Assembly: GCF_000003605.2 (NCBI RefSeq)
Contig: NW_003135350.1
Span: 516,861 to 580,860, forward strand
DNA length: 64,000 bases
Source: Saccoglossus kowalevskii
Taxonomy: Eukaryota; Hemichordata; Enteropneusta; Harrimaniidae
Direction: 5' to 3'
How positions within the stretch are numbered: position 1 is the stretch's first letter; every line of letters starts with the position of its first letter. The notes beneath the pieces were generated by a model, which saw only the letters and a program-made list of their open reading frames with translations, was not told where the DNA came from and made no database searches. The position numbers were made by a program, and so were the translations under genes. Of this stretch, positions 50,101-59,977 are shown piece after piece.

Positions 50101-53100
50101 CCGTATTACGTAAAACTAATTACGTTCAACATAAGACATTGTGAACTGTACCTTAAAATGCGTATTTATAGACGATGCATCCATCATGTAGTTTTGGTAC
50201 TGTTCTACAATAGATTCTGTTTCTTCATATTGAAGGTATTGAGCCGGACTACTAAAAGCTCTTGGTGCAAACTTAACAGTCGACTGCTCTGTATAAAAAT
50301 GGAAAGGTCGACTTTAATTTGTTTCACAATTGTATGCCCTGCTGGTCACTTAATATCCCAAATCATGTCTCTTATTTGAAGATAACAATTCACATAAGTT
50401 CATTTGAATTTAATTGTTTTCTACATTGGCAGAAATATTATAAGTGTTTATAGTATTATTAGTATAAATATATTGTAATAATATTACTCAGGGAAGGGAC
50501 CCCACAGAGTCGAATCTGTTAAAAGTAGCTATGAGACAAAAGCAAGAACAAGATTATTTTATTAGGTACATTCATTTCGTAGTTTTCGAAAATTGTATTC
50601 ACACAGTCCACATTATAGTTTCGCAGACTAGAATGCCACACGGTTAAAAAATACATAAGAACATCGATCATACAGATATTATAATAATCCTGGATGAATA
50701 AATGTCTTATAATAATGGACAACATGACAAACCCAATTAGCTAAATAACATACCTTTAGTGGCTAATCTGTTTACATATTTGCATGAAGTATCTGGTGGT
50801 ACTATATCAAGACGATGATACACAAAGTCATCAGCTGAAAGTCAAAGATACAAGTCAAATAAATTGTACATATAGAGGCATTTTTAAGGCCAAAGATTGT
50901 ATATAGGACACAAATCAATGTCACTTCCGTGATTTTGCTACCTTTTTGGGACAGCCTGGTAATCACCATAATTTTAATGTATTTTATATTTTATAAGCGC
51001 AGTGGTCGTCGAGCGGCACACGGTCGAATTTTCTGTAAACAGACAAAATTTTTTACATGTGTTGTACACATCGATTAGAATCCATTTATCGTATTCGACG
51101 CAGAGCAATGACCACAACTATTCAACCTCTAATGTCACTTTGATAGCGGAAAAACCTAAATTAACGCCACATGAATATTATATACATGTACTGCCCAAAT
51201 GTACTAAACTATACCAGTGTACACTCTAAGCAAGTTAGGCACCATACAAATTTGCTATTTTCTTCAAGAAAATAAAGTTAAAGTTTGTGTGTGATAATTT
51301 GCAAAAACCGGCAAAAATAAGGAAATGTTACACGGAAACAAGATATTTGACAGGAAAATTAACATCTTACCAGACGCTTTGGGACCCTGTCCGAACAGCT
51401 CGACTACGTCGAAATCAACAGCTTCAACGAGACATACAATATAGTTGGAACCGATAACCTGTAAATCAATAACTGGTGTATGTGAGAAATACCGCACTTA
51501 ATCAAATATTGTTTGAAACATATCGCCAGTGTAACATTGCATGTGTAACATGCTAAAAAGTTGGAAAAAAATTATTAATAGTTACATGTATTATGATAAA
51601 GTATCCCAATCATTATGCTAGGAAAACGCGTAATTTGTTCTTGTATGTAGATTATATTTCATGCAGACATGTCGATTATACGCTTGCTAAAACATGTTTT
51701 ATATGAATAAAGTATATATAAATGAATTTTGGTGATGGGTACGCATACTCACACGTCGCCAGTGATATGTGGATAGTACGGACATTTTGTTGACACCTTC
51801 TGTTCTTTGGTTTCCTCGTGAAATATATCGTCGTGAAGTAAATGTCGCGTTTCCGAATGTCCCATCACTGATATGAAAAATACAACAGAGAAATTAAAAA
51901 GGGAAACTTGTTTTAGGTCATTCGCTTGACCATCACCGATATGTGCTTTAGTTCTCTGGAAGGATTAACTCACTTTGTTGCATAATTGTACACACGGTCG
52001 TAAAACTCTTGTTCTCTTTCCAGTGAAGTAATATGCACATATACTGGTTCGTCTTCGATGACTAACGGTGACGGTAACAATGGATGAAGCAATGTACGTC
52101 CTGCAAATATATAAAATAAAACATGCTAGATAATACGAATGACAAAATTAAATGTTTTACTTGCAATGTCAACATATCAGAGAATGTCGGATGCAAATTA
52201 TTCGATGCGACTTCCCTGTATACACTACTTCCTGTTTGTTAAATATTGGAGCAGACAGTTTATTTCATATATAGTTTTTTTACTGGTTTAGCAACGTATA
52301 TCTTATGTCCATTGTTTTATTTACCTAAATTGATTATGAACACCACTAGGAATGTCTAGGAATTTCAACAATTATTGCAAGTTCGTATTAAGAAATTATA
52401 TCATACTGATTTAGTCGATACTGACCGATTGCGTAAGTGTCGACTTCAAACACAAGTGCGTACGAATTCTGCCCTCCTGTAAAAAAGGTGACTTCTTCTA
52501 ATAGGTCTGTCAAGGTTATGTCAACACCCACTACTCCCTTAAGTACATGGTTATATTTCACAGGCACTGCTGCGGTTGTCATCATTCCTACAAACAAATA
52601 GGAATATCATGTTTAATTAAAAAAAAAAATCGGTTCAGTTTTGATTGAAATACCTAGTATGTTAAAATAAATTAGAACTTTTAACAAAGGTTTCTTCTGC
52701 ACTTACCAAGTCCAAAACTATCTTGGTATGGAACTGAAAATATGGGCTCGTCAGTCAGCTTATCAAAGTTTGCAAAATAATCATAATATCTAGCCATTTT
52801 ACTGCGCAATAAATTGTAATCAGTCACGTGAGTAAATACACCTTGCTGAAAAAAGTTTAAAACAGAATAGTAGAATGATATATGATAGTATTTATTAACA
52901 CCTTTGTGTTTTAACTGTTTGTTTGTTATGTTATGTTTATGTAATAACCTTAGTTTCTCCAATGCTAATATTTGCTTCCTCAACTCCATGTTTTACAAAG
53001 TTTTGATTTGCAATATCCTGCAGAAAATTTATCCCAGAATCTATGAAAAATCAAAAAAAAAATCACAAAGTAATCTTCATGTAAATGAAACTGTGACCAT

Positions 53101-56100
53101 TGACATTTTAATGATCTACACGCGAATGCATTTATTGCAATTTATTTCAATATAATACTCTACGATGAATAATATATGCACACAAATACATAAATAGGCT
53201 ATGACAGTTTAATAATCAGCATAGTGACTTACAAACTATAGTCAAAACGTCACAAGGTTACATGACCAATAGTTGTGTAATGAGCTAAATTTCCTGTAGA
53301 TCTTACCGGAACCAAGACCAAAGGTCAAAATGGTCACTTTGTTCTCCATTTCTTCATTCTTTGAACGGATTGTACTCATGATGCTTGCCTTGGTGTCTGT
53401 GGGCTCACCGTCGGTCAAAAAAATGATGACTTGGTCTACAGATGAAATTAATTTGAATTGAAATATGAAATATCTATTTCCCAATTACATATTAGTATAC
53501 ATACTGCTCGACTATTTGTTACAGTAACATTTAGCTTTTACTCGATGTTTCAGGAACGTCACAGATGCTAGAAGGAACATGAGTACAAACTAGGTACTAT
53601 CACTAATGGTTAGAGAATAACAAATCACAATGTGTCTAGAGGTGAATTTAACAATTTGTGAAAGCTGCTGTTGGCGATAATTATAGTATATAGAAAGGGG
53701 TAGTAAGTAATCATAGTTCTTGGTAATTATTCAATATAACCGGATGTTTCGGAGAAAGTATCATTTTTCAATGATAAGTATGAATTGCGAAAGAGATTGT
53801 TGAAATATTTAACAAACCATGAGTAACTACTAGAATAACAAATAAGCCCGTCAAATGGTATAATCGGAAATGACGTAAACAGTTTATTTACAGATTAGTT
53901 ATCACTTGTTCTTCTGTGCTGATTTTTGTTGGTTTAGATGTAGACTCCATATAATGTATGAGCTCTACCTACCTCGTTCGATGTCTACATCTGGTGTGTA
54001 CGACGCTTTCAGTAAGTTAAACGCTGCTTCAAATGCTTTACCGTAATTTGTTCCCCCTATATGTTGAATAAATTGATATACCATAATATAAGTGTGAGGT
54101 AATGTCAACTAAAGAAATTGTTAACGTACATTACGTAATGATCACAAATATTAATGAAGTTTCACCCGAAGCCGTCAAAGATAGTACGAATTTCTTTAAA
54201 TTCTGTATATTGATTGTAGTAGATAATGCCAGTTCATTTGCATAACAGCTGGTGTCTCCGATCATAGGCGGCAATTTCACAATACTGGAAAATGCTACCA
54301 CCCCAACCTGATAAGGAACAAGAGAGAAACGCACCAATCACAAAGAGACGTTATATAATATGACAAAGATGTGAACATATATTGTCACAGATAGACTAGC
54401 AAATATTAAATTGTATTACCATAATATAAAGCATTTACCTTATCATTGGGATTCATAGTATCTAGAACTGTGATGGAAGCATCTATTGCTATGGCTATTA
54501 GGCTTTTGCCAGATTGCAGATCAGACATAGATCCACTTGTGTCAATTACAATAACAACATCCTTGGGTTCTGGGGTTGCAGCTTCCACGTACCAAGGCGA
54601 TTTGATGAAGATATGACACACATTATAATTTAAAATACAATAAATTATAATATCGAGATTCAAATTACTTATCGAGAACTGTAGCACGAATTTTTATTCA
54701 TGTATCATTCTATTGTTAGACAGATTTGTTTTTCATTGTTTGTCATTTATTTTTTATGTATAAATCAACTGTAATTATATCTTTTTTTAGTGATGAGCTG
54801 ACCTGAACCTATGGTCGTAGTTGTCGCAATCATCTATCAGAGAAGCGGGATAAATTGTAAATACACCCTCTTCGCTACCGAAATATTGCCATTTAAGATT
54901 TGAAAATGAATCAGAATTCTCCTTCATGACATCAATGACCTCATTTGAAAGGAACCTTGGATTTGGATCTGCGTTGTCAGCAATCCTTGTACAGCCAATA
55001 CGCGTATCCAACTACAATGAGATATATTAATTAGTGTTAAATGTAATTATGTTTACTAAATTACATAATCGTGATAATTTGTGTTTATTGAACATGGCAT
55101 AATTACAGGTTTATTTGTTTGTTTCTTGGATGGTGTGACTTTCTCACAGAACGGTAAAACAACAAAACCATGTCATACTCACCGATTTACCAAACGCCGT
55201 ATTGAATTCCAGGTTATCCGCTATTTCACAACAAGGAGTGAATCTGATTTCTGTTTCTTCAAAAGATTTTTCAACGGCCTCCCGGATATTTTCTAGAGCT
55301 TGAACAGTAGACAAAACTTTCTGTCGTATTGCTAGCTCCATCTAATAATATATAATGTTAATAAAACATGTCTGTTTGTGTTTGTTTGTATGGGTGTGTG
55401 CGTGTGGGTGGGAGTCTGTCTGTTTCTTTGTTTGTTATTAGTTTTTTTTTATTTATAACAAAAGTCTCAATAATTATTTGTTATACTTGATAATTATAAC
55501 CTGGACTTAACAACATCCCACCTCATCTTTACAACATAAATTACAGAAATGAATTTCCGCTATTTTCTGTGTAATAAAACATAAAAAAGTATCTCCGGGT
55601 TGTATTATTAGGTATATACAAATAATTACTGAGTTTCATAAGCCACCATGACTGACAGGGGAACTCGGGAACGCTTGAGATTGGGCGATGAGTTAAGTAT
55701 TGTAATGTAGTTAAATGCTGAGCAATCGAAAGACGTCTGAATAGGACTGATACAGAAAGCCGTGTGAATACCAGGTTACCGGACTGGCCCGGACGTGTCA
55801 ATGTTATTATTGCACGATTGTTGATTGGATTGTTGAAGGCCTAAGTCAATGAAGGTGTCAGACAAATGGACCAGATTTAGGTAGGTGAGAAATTCGATCA
55901 CGCTTTTTATTAGTTGAATTCATTATCATTGTTGTATTATTTTAATTTTATGGCTTTATCCGATAATATAAAGCTGTTAATTCGATTTACACATGTCTGA
56001 TTTTGTGTGACATGGTCACAACTCTCGATGATTTTTTATTCATTGTTAAAGGTTTTTGGCATAGCAGAAATAACAATTTCATCCACGTAAAAATAATAAA

Positions 56101-59100
56101 TGAGTAACCAAAAGTAATCATATATATATGTATATTTAGAGTATGTTATTGCTTTAAATTCATATCAGCTTTATTTTCCCATCTTTATTTATTGATGAAA
56201 ACAACAATATAAGGTTCTCAAATTGGAGAAACAAAATCAAACTGCAATGAAGAGTCCTGGGCGCGTCCGTGTCTATTTCCAGTCCAGACACACTGAGGTA
56301 CAAGGTCGGATTTACAGTGGCGGGTCACAACACATCTTAGAGTTAGCTAAGACAATGTCAGTTTACCACTACAGTTATCTGTAGCAATTATACTTATTAT
56401 ATTATTATTTATCATAAGAATCAGCATAAACAACAATGGCAAGTACAATGACCATAGTATAATATCTGTAAAACCACACTTTCCCGTGGTGTTTCGAATG
56501 CATACATACCTCGCTAACGATATCATCGCCAGACAATGACAGGGATCGGAAGCTTAATGAATCAAAATGGTCCTGAAATCAAGACAAAAATACATTTAGT
56601 ATGTAAGATATATCGTAGCTATCACAATACCATGAACAAAATACCTTGTTATATTTCCGTACAAATTTCTACATTAATTAGGTAATTTACATAATAACTA
56701 ATAAAAGTCATGGTCATTGTTTCTATTTTTTAGTTAACTTGTGAATATATTAATTATCTTATTTCCATACTAATATCTTTTTTTTAGTTTATCATAGAGA
56801 TTTAAAACTTATTACTTATCACTCGCACAGTTGATTGTCTGATAACATTTTTTTTAATTTCTTAATTTTAATCAGATATTTTCATCATATTTCGTTTGAA
56901 TGGATGGAAACTGTATACAGTACCAAATAATTGGCATAGTAAGTAATTGTTTTCAGCTTGTTTGTTTGTTTTGTAAATATGATACGCTGTGATGAAATTT
57001 TCACATCTTTGTGTCGAGTGGACTGTACAGTATTTTATCTGCTGACATCGCAGATATATTTAATGCCTTTTTTCAAACTACTTTTTCCAACCATGATGTC
57101 AAAGAATTTCCCAAATGTCGCTCATTTACGGACAATGTATTGAATCACACGACAATAAAGAGCGACCAAATGCTACCAGCTTTGTATAAACGCTAGCAAG
57201 GAAGCCATTCCTGACGGTATATCTGGTATCATTTTCGAGAAATGTACTCATAATTTATGCATTTCATTGTCAATTATTTTTAATTATCAATCAACACTGG
57301 TTTGTTTCCTTCATTTTTTTTATACGAGCTAATGTTGTCTTTGTTTTGAAGTTTGGGTCTTGTTCTGATGCATTTAAAAGATCGTCTACATCGTACACTA
57401 CACAGTCATGTCAAGAAAAGACATTTTCAAAGCTTAACTGTGCTATGTTATATAGTCCAACAGTTTAAAATTTGGTATGCGAGGACTGATTATGTAGTTC
57501 CCTGACTGATAGGTTAATATGCATAATTAATTGGTTGTATCATGTTTCTTGTATATGCTAACAGCAGTTTACCTCAATTGGGTTGAAATGTACATACTAG
57601 CTATTTGTATAAACAAAGAAGTTTCGTACATGGTATGAATATCATGGCTGATTGTATTAATTATCAGTAGCTGTTATCAATATGACTGTCATTTTCCGAG
57701 TTTGCTCGGTCGTTTTATTTTGCTGTGTGAGGGCGCTGCAAATACGTCATTCGCGCGTATCGAACTATTTGTAGTTTGCGTACTGTAAAGTTAAAAATCA
57801 ATATGACGGCTGTAAATTACCTAAATCGCAACTTCATTGTTTCAAATCTTGCACAAAACTGACCAATATAAATGTTTATGGTGCCAAGTTACCGTCACTT
57901 TATACGCGAAATGAAATAATCGGAAAATATATATCGAGAATCATTTTCATTTCTTCCTTAAAATTTAAAATCTAATTTAATAATCTCATTTCATTTTCGC
58001 AATCTAGATCATATTATTCCTTTTTAATACATGGTAGTGGTTTATTAAATGTTTATATTGATTTCAGGGACCAGAAAAATAATGGTTTTAAACAATCATT
58101 GAAACTTTTGATTTTAATATATAAAAAACCAACAGCACCAATGTCATTTTCGACTTGCTATTTGTATTCTACATGTAAATATCTTTAATTTGATATATAA
58201 CAAAGTAGTTTTGGGTAAACTTTTATTCATTATATTAATATCTATGAGGAGAAATGATACTAACTAGGAAATATTAGGTTGCCATAGAAACTGGGCAATT
58301 TGACGACTTTTAAGGCATAATCCGCTCTGGAGACTTCCAAATCTGAAAAGTTTATAACATTTTACTCCAGAAAAAGTGGTTTCCATTCAGTATTACAATG
58401 GGTAGAGCATACACCTATTTTAAGCCCCTTTTGGAGATCATAGACTAGACTATTTCTTATTATCAAATTCCCTTACTATGAAAACATGGATTAGACAAGT
58501 TTGTTTGCCTTGTTATAGAAATATTGAGAAAAAACTGTAATGACCGCCACTAATTTATGAGGCATATTTATGAGGACTATGTAAATCTTATTCATTAGAA
58601 ATGTCTTAATAATTTTCTCCGGCCCAGAAAACATAGGTATAGACATTCCATTTGTCATACTCGCTTGCCTACTTACAGAGATGTTGCAAAATATTGGGAA
58701 TTTGGAGGCCATTTTGTTTGTGCAAATTAGGCCATTACAAGTTGTCGACGTTTACGCCAGAATGCCCATTGCTTCTTACGCTCGGGGGCGGTACTTGCAA
58801 AAAATACTGACAGGGGTGTGTAGCTGGTTGTTTGAAAACCCTACCCCTTATCAGACAGAAATAAACTCAAATTGCTTACCCCTTTTCAGACAAACTGTTG
58901 ATATTTGACACCCCTTTCCGGACAGTATCCAAAAATGGTACCAAGGGAAAAGCAGGTGGGCTTTACAGAAAGAAAAAAATCAGCTTTATTCATCTGATTG
59001 TTGGATCACTCAAGCTCTAGAAACAGTCTTTGGAAAGTATGGACCTCTTTCCAGACAGAAATAATGAAAAAAGGTAAAATAACATACCCCTTTTCAGACA

Positions 59101-59977
59101 GAAGTGGTTAATGTGGGACCCCTTTTGGCGGCACAGATACATATAGAATTTTAATGTGAGTACCCCCGGGTTCTTAAGCAGTGAGCTTTTTTTCAGAAAT
59201 CGCACTAGACCATATCACACCATACAATCGACACCGGCACACTTACTACCAACACAAAAGGACAACCAATCGTTTTACGTATTAAAGAGTTTTGTGTACT
59301 GCACACGATGCAACGTGCATAATATTGGGATAACTAAACGTCGGTTGCAGACGCACGATTACAGTCAATAAAGTTCATTAGCCATTAGCTAAAATTGTTG
59401 TATTAAGTGACATTGCTGTAGCTCGAATATCACCAAGACAACTGAAACCATTTTAAACGAATGGTGACGATGATATACGTAAACAAAGGGTGCAGTTCTT
59501 GTGTCAGGTGGGGGGGGGTAATTCCAAAGATAATGTGCATTGGTATGCGCCAGTGCTGGTAAATTTGTTGGTGGACGCCAAGTTTGTTGGTCAAAATGAT
59601 CCCTCAACGTTTATCTTTTAGAATACTCTTTTCAACAGGCTGTGGAGCATTACCACCCACAATAAAAATGAGTACCCCCGGGAGAACGGTCGATTATAAA
59701 CACTCAGTTAAAAAAAAAATGTTAAAAAAATAATCCAAATGCTACCATTGTCGTCTATGAAAATAAACGCGTATGTGTATATGGTGATTTTCTGCTGTTT
59801 GACATACTCTGTATAATGTTATGTTACCTGCATTTTCTGTACACCAAGTCCATTGTATGCCAAATCGAAAAGCTCGTCCTTCAACTTCTTAGTGTCGAGA
59901 ACTGTGCCGTTACAGAGCACCGTCGAGGTGATTAAAACAGTAAATAGTATTTTTGCTCCCATCTCATTTGAAAACAT
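46847..59977 (-). CDS. CACHD1-like: CACHD1-like VWA and Cache domain membrane protein, 25 exons
   Basis: Type I cell-surface protein of the alpha2delta/CACHD1 family, which modulates voltage-gated calcium channels; vertebrate CACHD1 also binds Wnt receptors. Twenty-five exons sum to 3414 nt with matching phases, giving 1137 residues (human CACHD1 about 1270). Order: signal peptide (about 6-23); N-terminal region with WQYFGSEEGVFTIYP as in CACHD1; VWA domain (about 206-390) with MIDAS residues D214-T-S-G-S218, T298 and D332; first Cache domain (about 398-580); second Cache domain (about 680-815); Cys-rich region with NECECPC as in CACHD1 (about 880-962); a short PSI-like Cys module (1004-1028); one membrane helix (about 1038-1060); and a roughly 77-residue Pro/Gln-rich tail ending FQPMNI. 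A transmembrane tail rather than a GPI signal favours CACHD1 over alpha2delta. Odd: no AG at the exon 5 acceptor. Confidence 0.9.
47304..47377 (-). CDS. CACHD1-like: CACHD1-like exon 24: PSI-like Cys module
   Basis: Residues 1004-1028, 74 nt, too short to stand out as an ORF. Needed to make the phases of exons 23 and 25 meet, and it reads ECNAYVSCKWNKENGACVN, the C-x5-C-x-W-x6-C pattern of the DCFGVLDCEWC module in CACHD1. Acceptor ATTACAG, donor GTACGT. Confidence 0.85.
47513..47635 (-). CDS. CACHD1-like: CACHD1-like exon 23
   Basis: Residues 963-1003 plus two bases. Pro-rich stretch (CLPPRPSISP) then YTGLGECYNANCTSK, parallel to the HQCVNSRC segment of CACHD1. A copy of this exon's 3' end recurs near 6420-6460. 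Confidence 0.9.
47851..47948 (-). CDS. CACHD1-like: CACHD1-like exon 22: NECECPC motif
   Basis: Residues 931-962 plus two bases. TSADNECECPCLSPTEYEYC matches EQNECECPCECPLEVNEC of CACHD1. Donor GTAAGA. Confidence 0.92.
48285..48437 (-). CDS. CACHD1-like: CACHD1-like exon 21: Cys-rich region
   Basis: Residues 880-930. CKRYRLAHVQDTNVYLGIVY matches CSKYRLTRIPGTNAFVGIVN of CACHD1; ends with the cluster CNQHCPCYY. Phase 0 at both ends, donor GTAAGT. Confidence 0.92.
48617..48806 (-). CDS. CACHD1-like: CACHD1-like exon 20
   Basis: Residues 816-879. CFVMDSSGFLVIHRDF matches CFIMEDRGYLVAHPTL, and HIMEKEPNVAEDLL matches HITHKEPLVANDIL of CACHD1. Ends KKKQCVDF. Donor GTAAGT. Confidence 0.92.
49331..49450 (-). 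CDS. CACHD1-like: CACHD1-like exon 19: second Cache domain
   Basis: Residues 776-815. VLAVMGMDFTISYFYNML is the Cache strand and helix found in CACHD1 as TVAVMGIDFTLRYFYKVL. Donor AG followed by GTTTTT, a weak consensus; the phase agrees. Confidence 0.92.
49554..49661 (-). CDS. CACHD1-like: CACHD1-like exon 18: second Cache domain
   Basis: Residues 740-775. LTLSVPYADANGAGEVIALS corresponds to ISLTGPYLDVGGAGYVVTIS of CACHD1, with the conserved GAG turn. Confidence 0.93.
49753..49931 (-). CDS. CACHD1-like: CACHD1-like exon 17: start of second Cache domain
   Basis: Residues 681-739 plus two bases. VRDAVIVTAKVNEIW then RYMGTRNGVYRQLPG correspond to VRNEVMATSHVTDEW and RYIATPNGVLRIYPG of CACHD1. 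The split codon W740 completes RPWY, the conserved Cache helix end. Confidence 0.93.
50152..50288 (-). CDS. CACHD1-like: CACHD1-like exon 16
   Basis: Residues 635-680. APRAFSSPAQYLQYEETESI matches SAGSFSSPYEHLSQPETKRM of CACHD1. Phase 1 in, phase 0 out. Confidence 0.9.
50754..50834 (-). CDS. CACHD1-like: CACHD1-like exon 15: linker between Cache domains
   Basis: Residues 608-634. FVYHRLDIVPPDTSCKYVNR matches LLYHRLDLLGQPSACLHFKQ of CACHD1, including the cysteine. Acceptor CTTTCAG, donor GTATGT. Confidence 0.92.
51371..51458 (-). CDS. CACHD1-like: CACHD1-like exon 14
   Basis: Residues 579-607. VIGSNYIVCLVEAVDFDVVE corresponds to the TSFILCIVVIQPE strand closing the first Cache module in CACHD1. 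Acceptor TTTACAG, donor GTAAGA. Confidence 0.85.
51753..51867 (-). CDS. CACHD1-like: CACHD1-like exon 13: DG...ERY-type strand
   Basis: Residues 540-578. The frame set by exon 12 reads DGTFGNATFTSRRYISRGNQ, comparable to the DGExGxKTxxxxxxSxDERYIDKGN pattern of alpha2delta proteins. A second frame is also open here and looks tempting, but it breaks the phase. This exon and its flanks recur as a decayed copy near 6815-6960. Confidence 0.85.
51974..52100 (-). CDS. CACHD1-like: CACHD1-like exon 12: first Cache domain
   Basis: Residues 498-539 plus two bases. RTLLHPLLPSPLVIEDEPVY corresponds to the YTLMHPSLTRPYLLSEPPL segment of CACHD1. Acceptor TTTGCAG, donor GTGAGT. Confidence 0.9.
52426..52587 (-). 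CDS. CACHD1-like: CACHD1-like exon 11: first Cache domain
   Basis: Residues 444-497. The strand VLKGVVGVDITLTDLLEEVT is the Cache signature (LLGIVGVDVNLAYILEDVT in CACHD1). Ends YALVFEVDTYAIG, leading to the LLHP motif of exon 12. Confidence 0.93.
52707..52845 (-). CDS. CACHD1-like: CACHD1-like exon 10: start of first Cache domain
   Basis: Residues 398-443. RYYDYFANF and EPIFSVPYQDSFGLG match RFYTNLPN and EAVFSLPFSDEMGDG of CACHD1. Acceptor TTTTTTCAG, donor GTAAGT. Confidence 0.92.
52949..53040 (-). CDS. CACHD1-like: CACHD1-like exon 9: end of VWA
   Basis: Residues 367-397. FLQDIANQNFVKHGVEEAN aligns with FLRDLAEQNSGKYGVPDR of CACHD1. Donor GTTATT is a weak consensus but the phase (0) fits both neighbours. 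Confidence 0.85.
53307..53435 (-). CDS. CACHD1-like: CACHD1-like exon 8: VWA core
   Basis: Residues 324-366. VIIFLTDGEPTDT carries the conserved TDG with MIDAS residue D332; VTILTFGLGSG is the next core strand. Donor GTAAGA. Confidence 0.92.
53973..54056 (-). CDS. CACHD1-like: CACHD1-like exon 7: VWA MIDAS threonine loop
   Basis: Residues 297-323 with split codons on both sides. GTNYGKAFEAAFNLLK is the typical VWA alpha2delta loop; T298 is the third MIDAS ligand. Donor GTAGGT. Confidence 0.9.
54166..54307 (-). CDS. CACHD1-like: CACHD1-like exon 6: VWA
   Basis: Residues 249-295 plus one base. VGVVAFSSIV is the second VWA strand; the end, LSLTAS then Gly296, joins GGTNY of the next exon, the loop that supplies the MIDAS threonine. 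Acceptor CAG before GTTGGG, donor GTGAAA. Confidence 0.9.
54439..54601 (-). CDS. CACHD1-like: CACHD1-like exon 5: start of VWA with MIDAS
   Basis: Residues 194-248. PWYVEAATPEPKDVVIVID leads into D214-T-S-G-S218, the metal-binding DxSxS motif of VWA domains. The frame and family alignment need the exon to start at 54601, but the two intron bases there (54603-54602) are AA, not AG; the upstream stretch TATCTTCATC is otherwise acceptor-like. Either an assembly or base error, or a damaged or unusual splice site. Confidence 0.8.
54803..55011 (-). CDS. CACHD1-like: CACHD1-like exon 4: N-terminal region before VWA
   Basis: Residues 125-193 plus two bases of codon 194. NLKWQYFGSEEGVFTIYPA is nearly the CACHD1 sequence (IKWQYFSSEEGIFTVFPA). 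Donor is AG followed by GTCAGC, a weaker consensus. Confidence 0.9.
55183..55341 (-). CDS. CACHD1-like: CACHD1-like exon 3: N-terminal helical region
   Basis: Residues 72-124, phase 0 at both ends. Charged helical sequence (RQKVLSTVQALENIREAVEK) followed by FTPCCEI and FNTAFGKS, matching the CACHD1 segment with its CC and FN(T) motif before the VWA domain. Confidence 0.88.
55370..55450. repeat. GT/T-rich microsatellite-like tract
   Basis: Run of TGTTTGTGTTTGTTTG, GTGTGTGCGTGTGGGTGGG and TCTGTCTGTTTC in an intron of the CACHD1-like gene. Confidence 0.7.
56510..56572 (-). CDS. CACHD1-like: CACHD1-like exon 2
   Basis: Residues 51-71, 63 nt, phase 0 at both ends, with clean acceptor TTTCAG and donor GTATGT. 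Encodes a short segment (FDSLSFRSLSLSGDD) of the N-terminal region; little else can be said of it. Confidence 0.75.
57030..57310 (+). pseudogene. Non-LTR retrotransposon (LINE) reverse transcriptase fragment
   Basis: One frame reads ADIFNAFFQTTFSN then FTDNVLNHTTIKSDQML. After a frameshift near 57195 another reads NASKEAIPDGISGIIFEKC then LSIIFN. This is the start of a LINE reverse transcriptase, where PDGI is the usual signature. It lies antisense in intron 1 of the CACHD1-like gene. Confidence 0.65.
58840..59130. repeat. Cluster of ACCCCTTTTCAGACAG motifs
   Basis: The motif ACCCCTTTTCAGACAG and close variants occur about six times (near 58850, 58878, 58908, 59042, 59086, 59118) at uneven spacing of about 30-130 bases. 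This looks like a degraded minisatellite inside a larger repeat element. Confidence 0.65.
59154..59684. repeat. Segment bracketed by TGAGTACCCCCGGG direct repeats
   Basis: The 14-base string TGAGTACCCCCGGG occurs near 59157 and again near 59670, the second also preceded by AAA-rich sequence. It may be an end motif of a transposable element. A G9 tract lies at about 59510. Confidence 0.5.
59200..59371 (+). pseudogene. GIY-YIG-like endonuclease fragment
   Basis: The frame ends VYCTRCNVHNIGITKRRLQTH, similar to the VIYCxKCxxxYIGETxRRLxxR core of GIY-YIG nucleases found in Penelope-like elements. Stops soon after and has no other domain. Confidence 0.4.
59828..59977 (-). CDS. CACHD1-like: CACHD1-like exon 1: signal peptide
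   Basis: Residues 1-50, phase 0 at the donor. The hydrophobic run ILFTVLITSTVL followed by CNG is a good signal peptide. Met1 (59977) is the first ATG in context; Met6 could also serve and would give a tighter signal peptide. The following intron is about 3.3 kb. Confidence 0.82.

Noticed and set aside
51753-51867. Alternative frame of exon 13 reading MGHSETRHLLHDDIFHEE
   Set aside because: It is open but breaks the phase with exons 12 and 14, while the other frame gives the alpha2delta-type DG...RYISRGN pattern.
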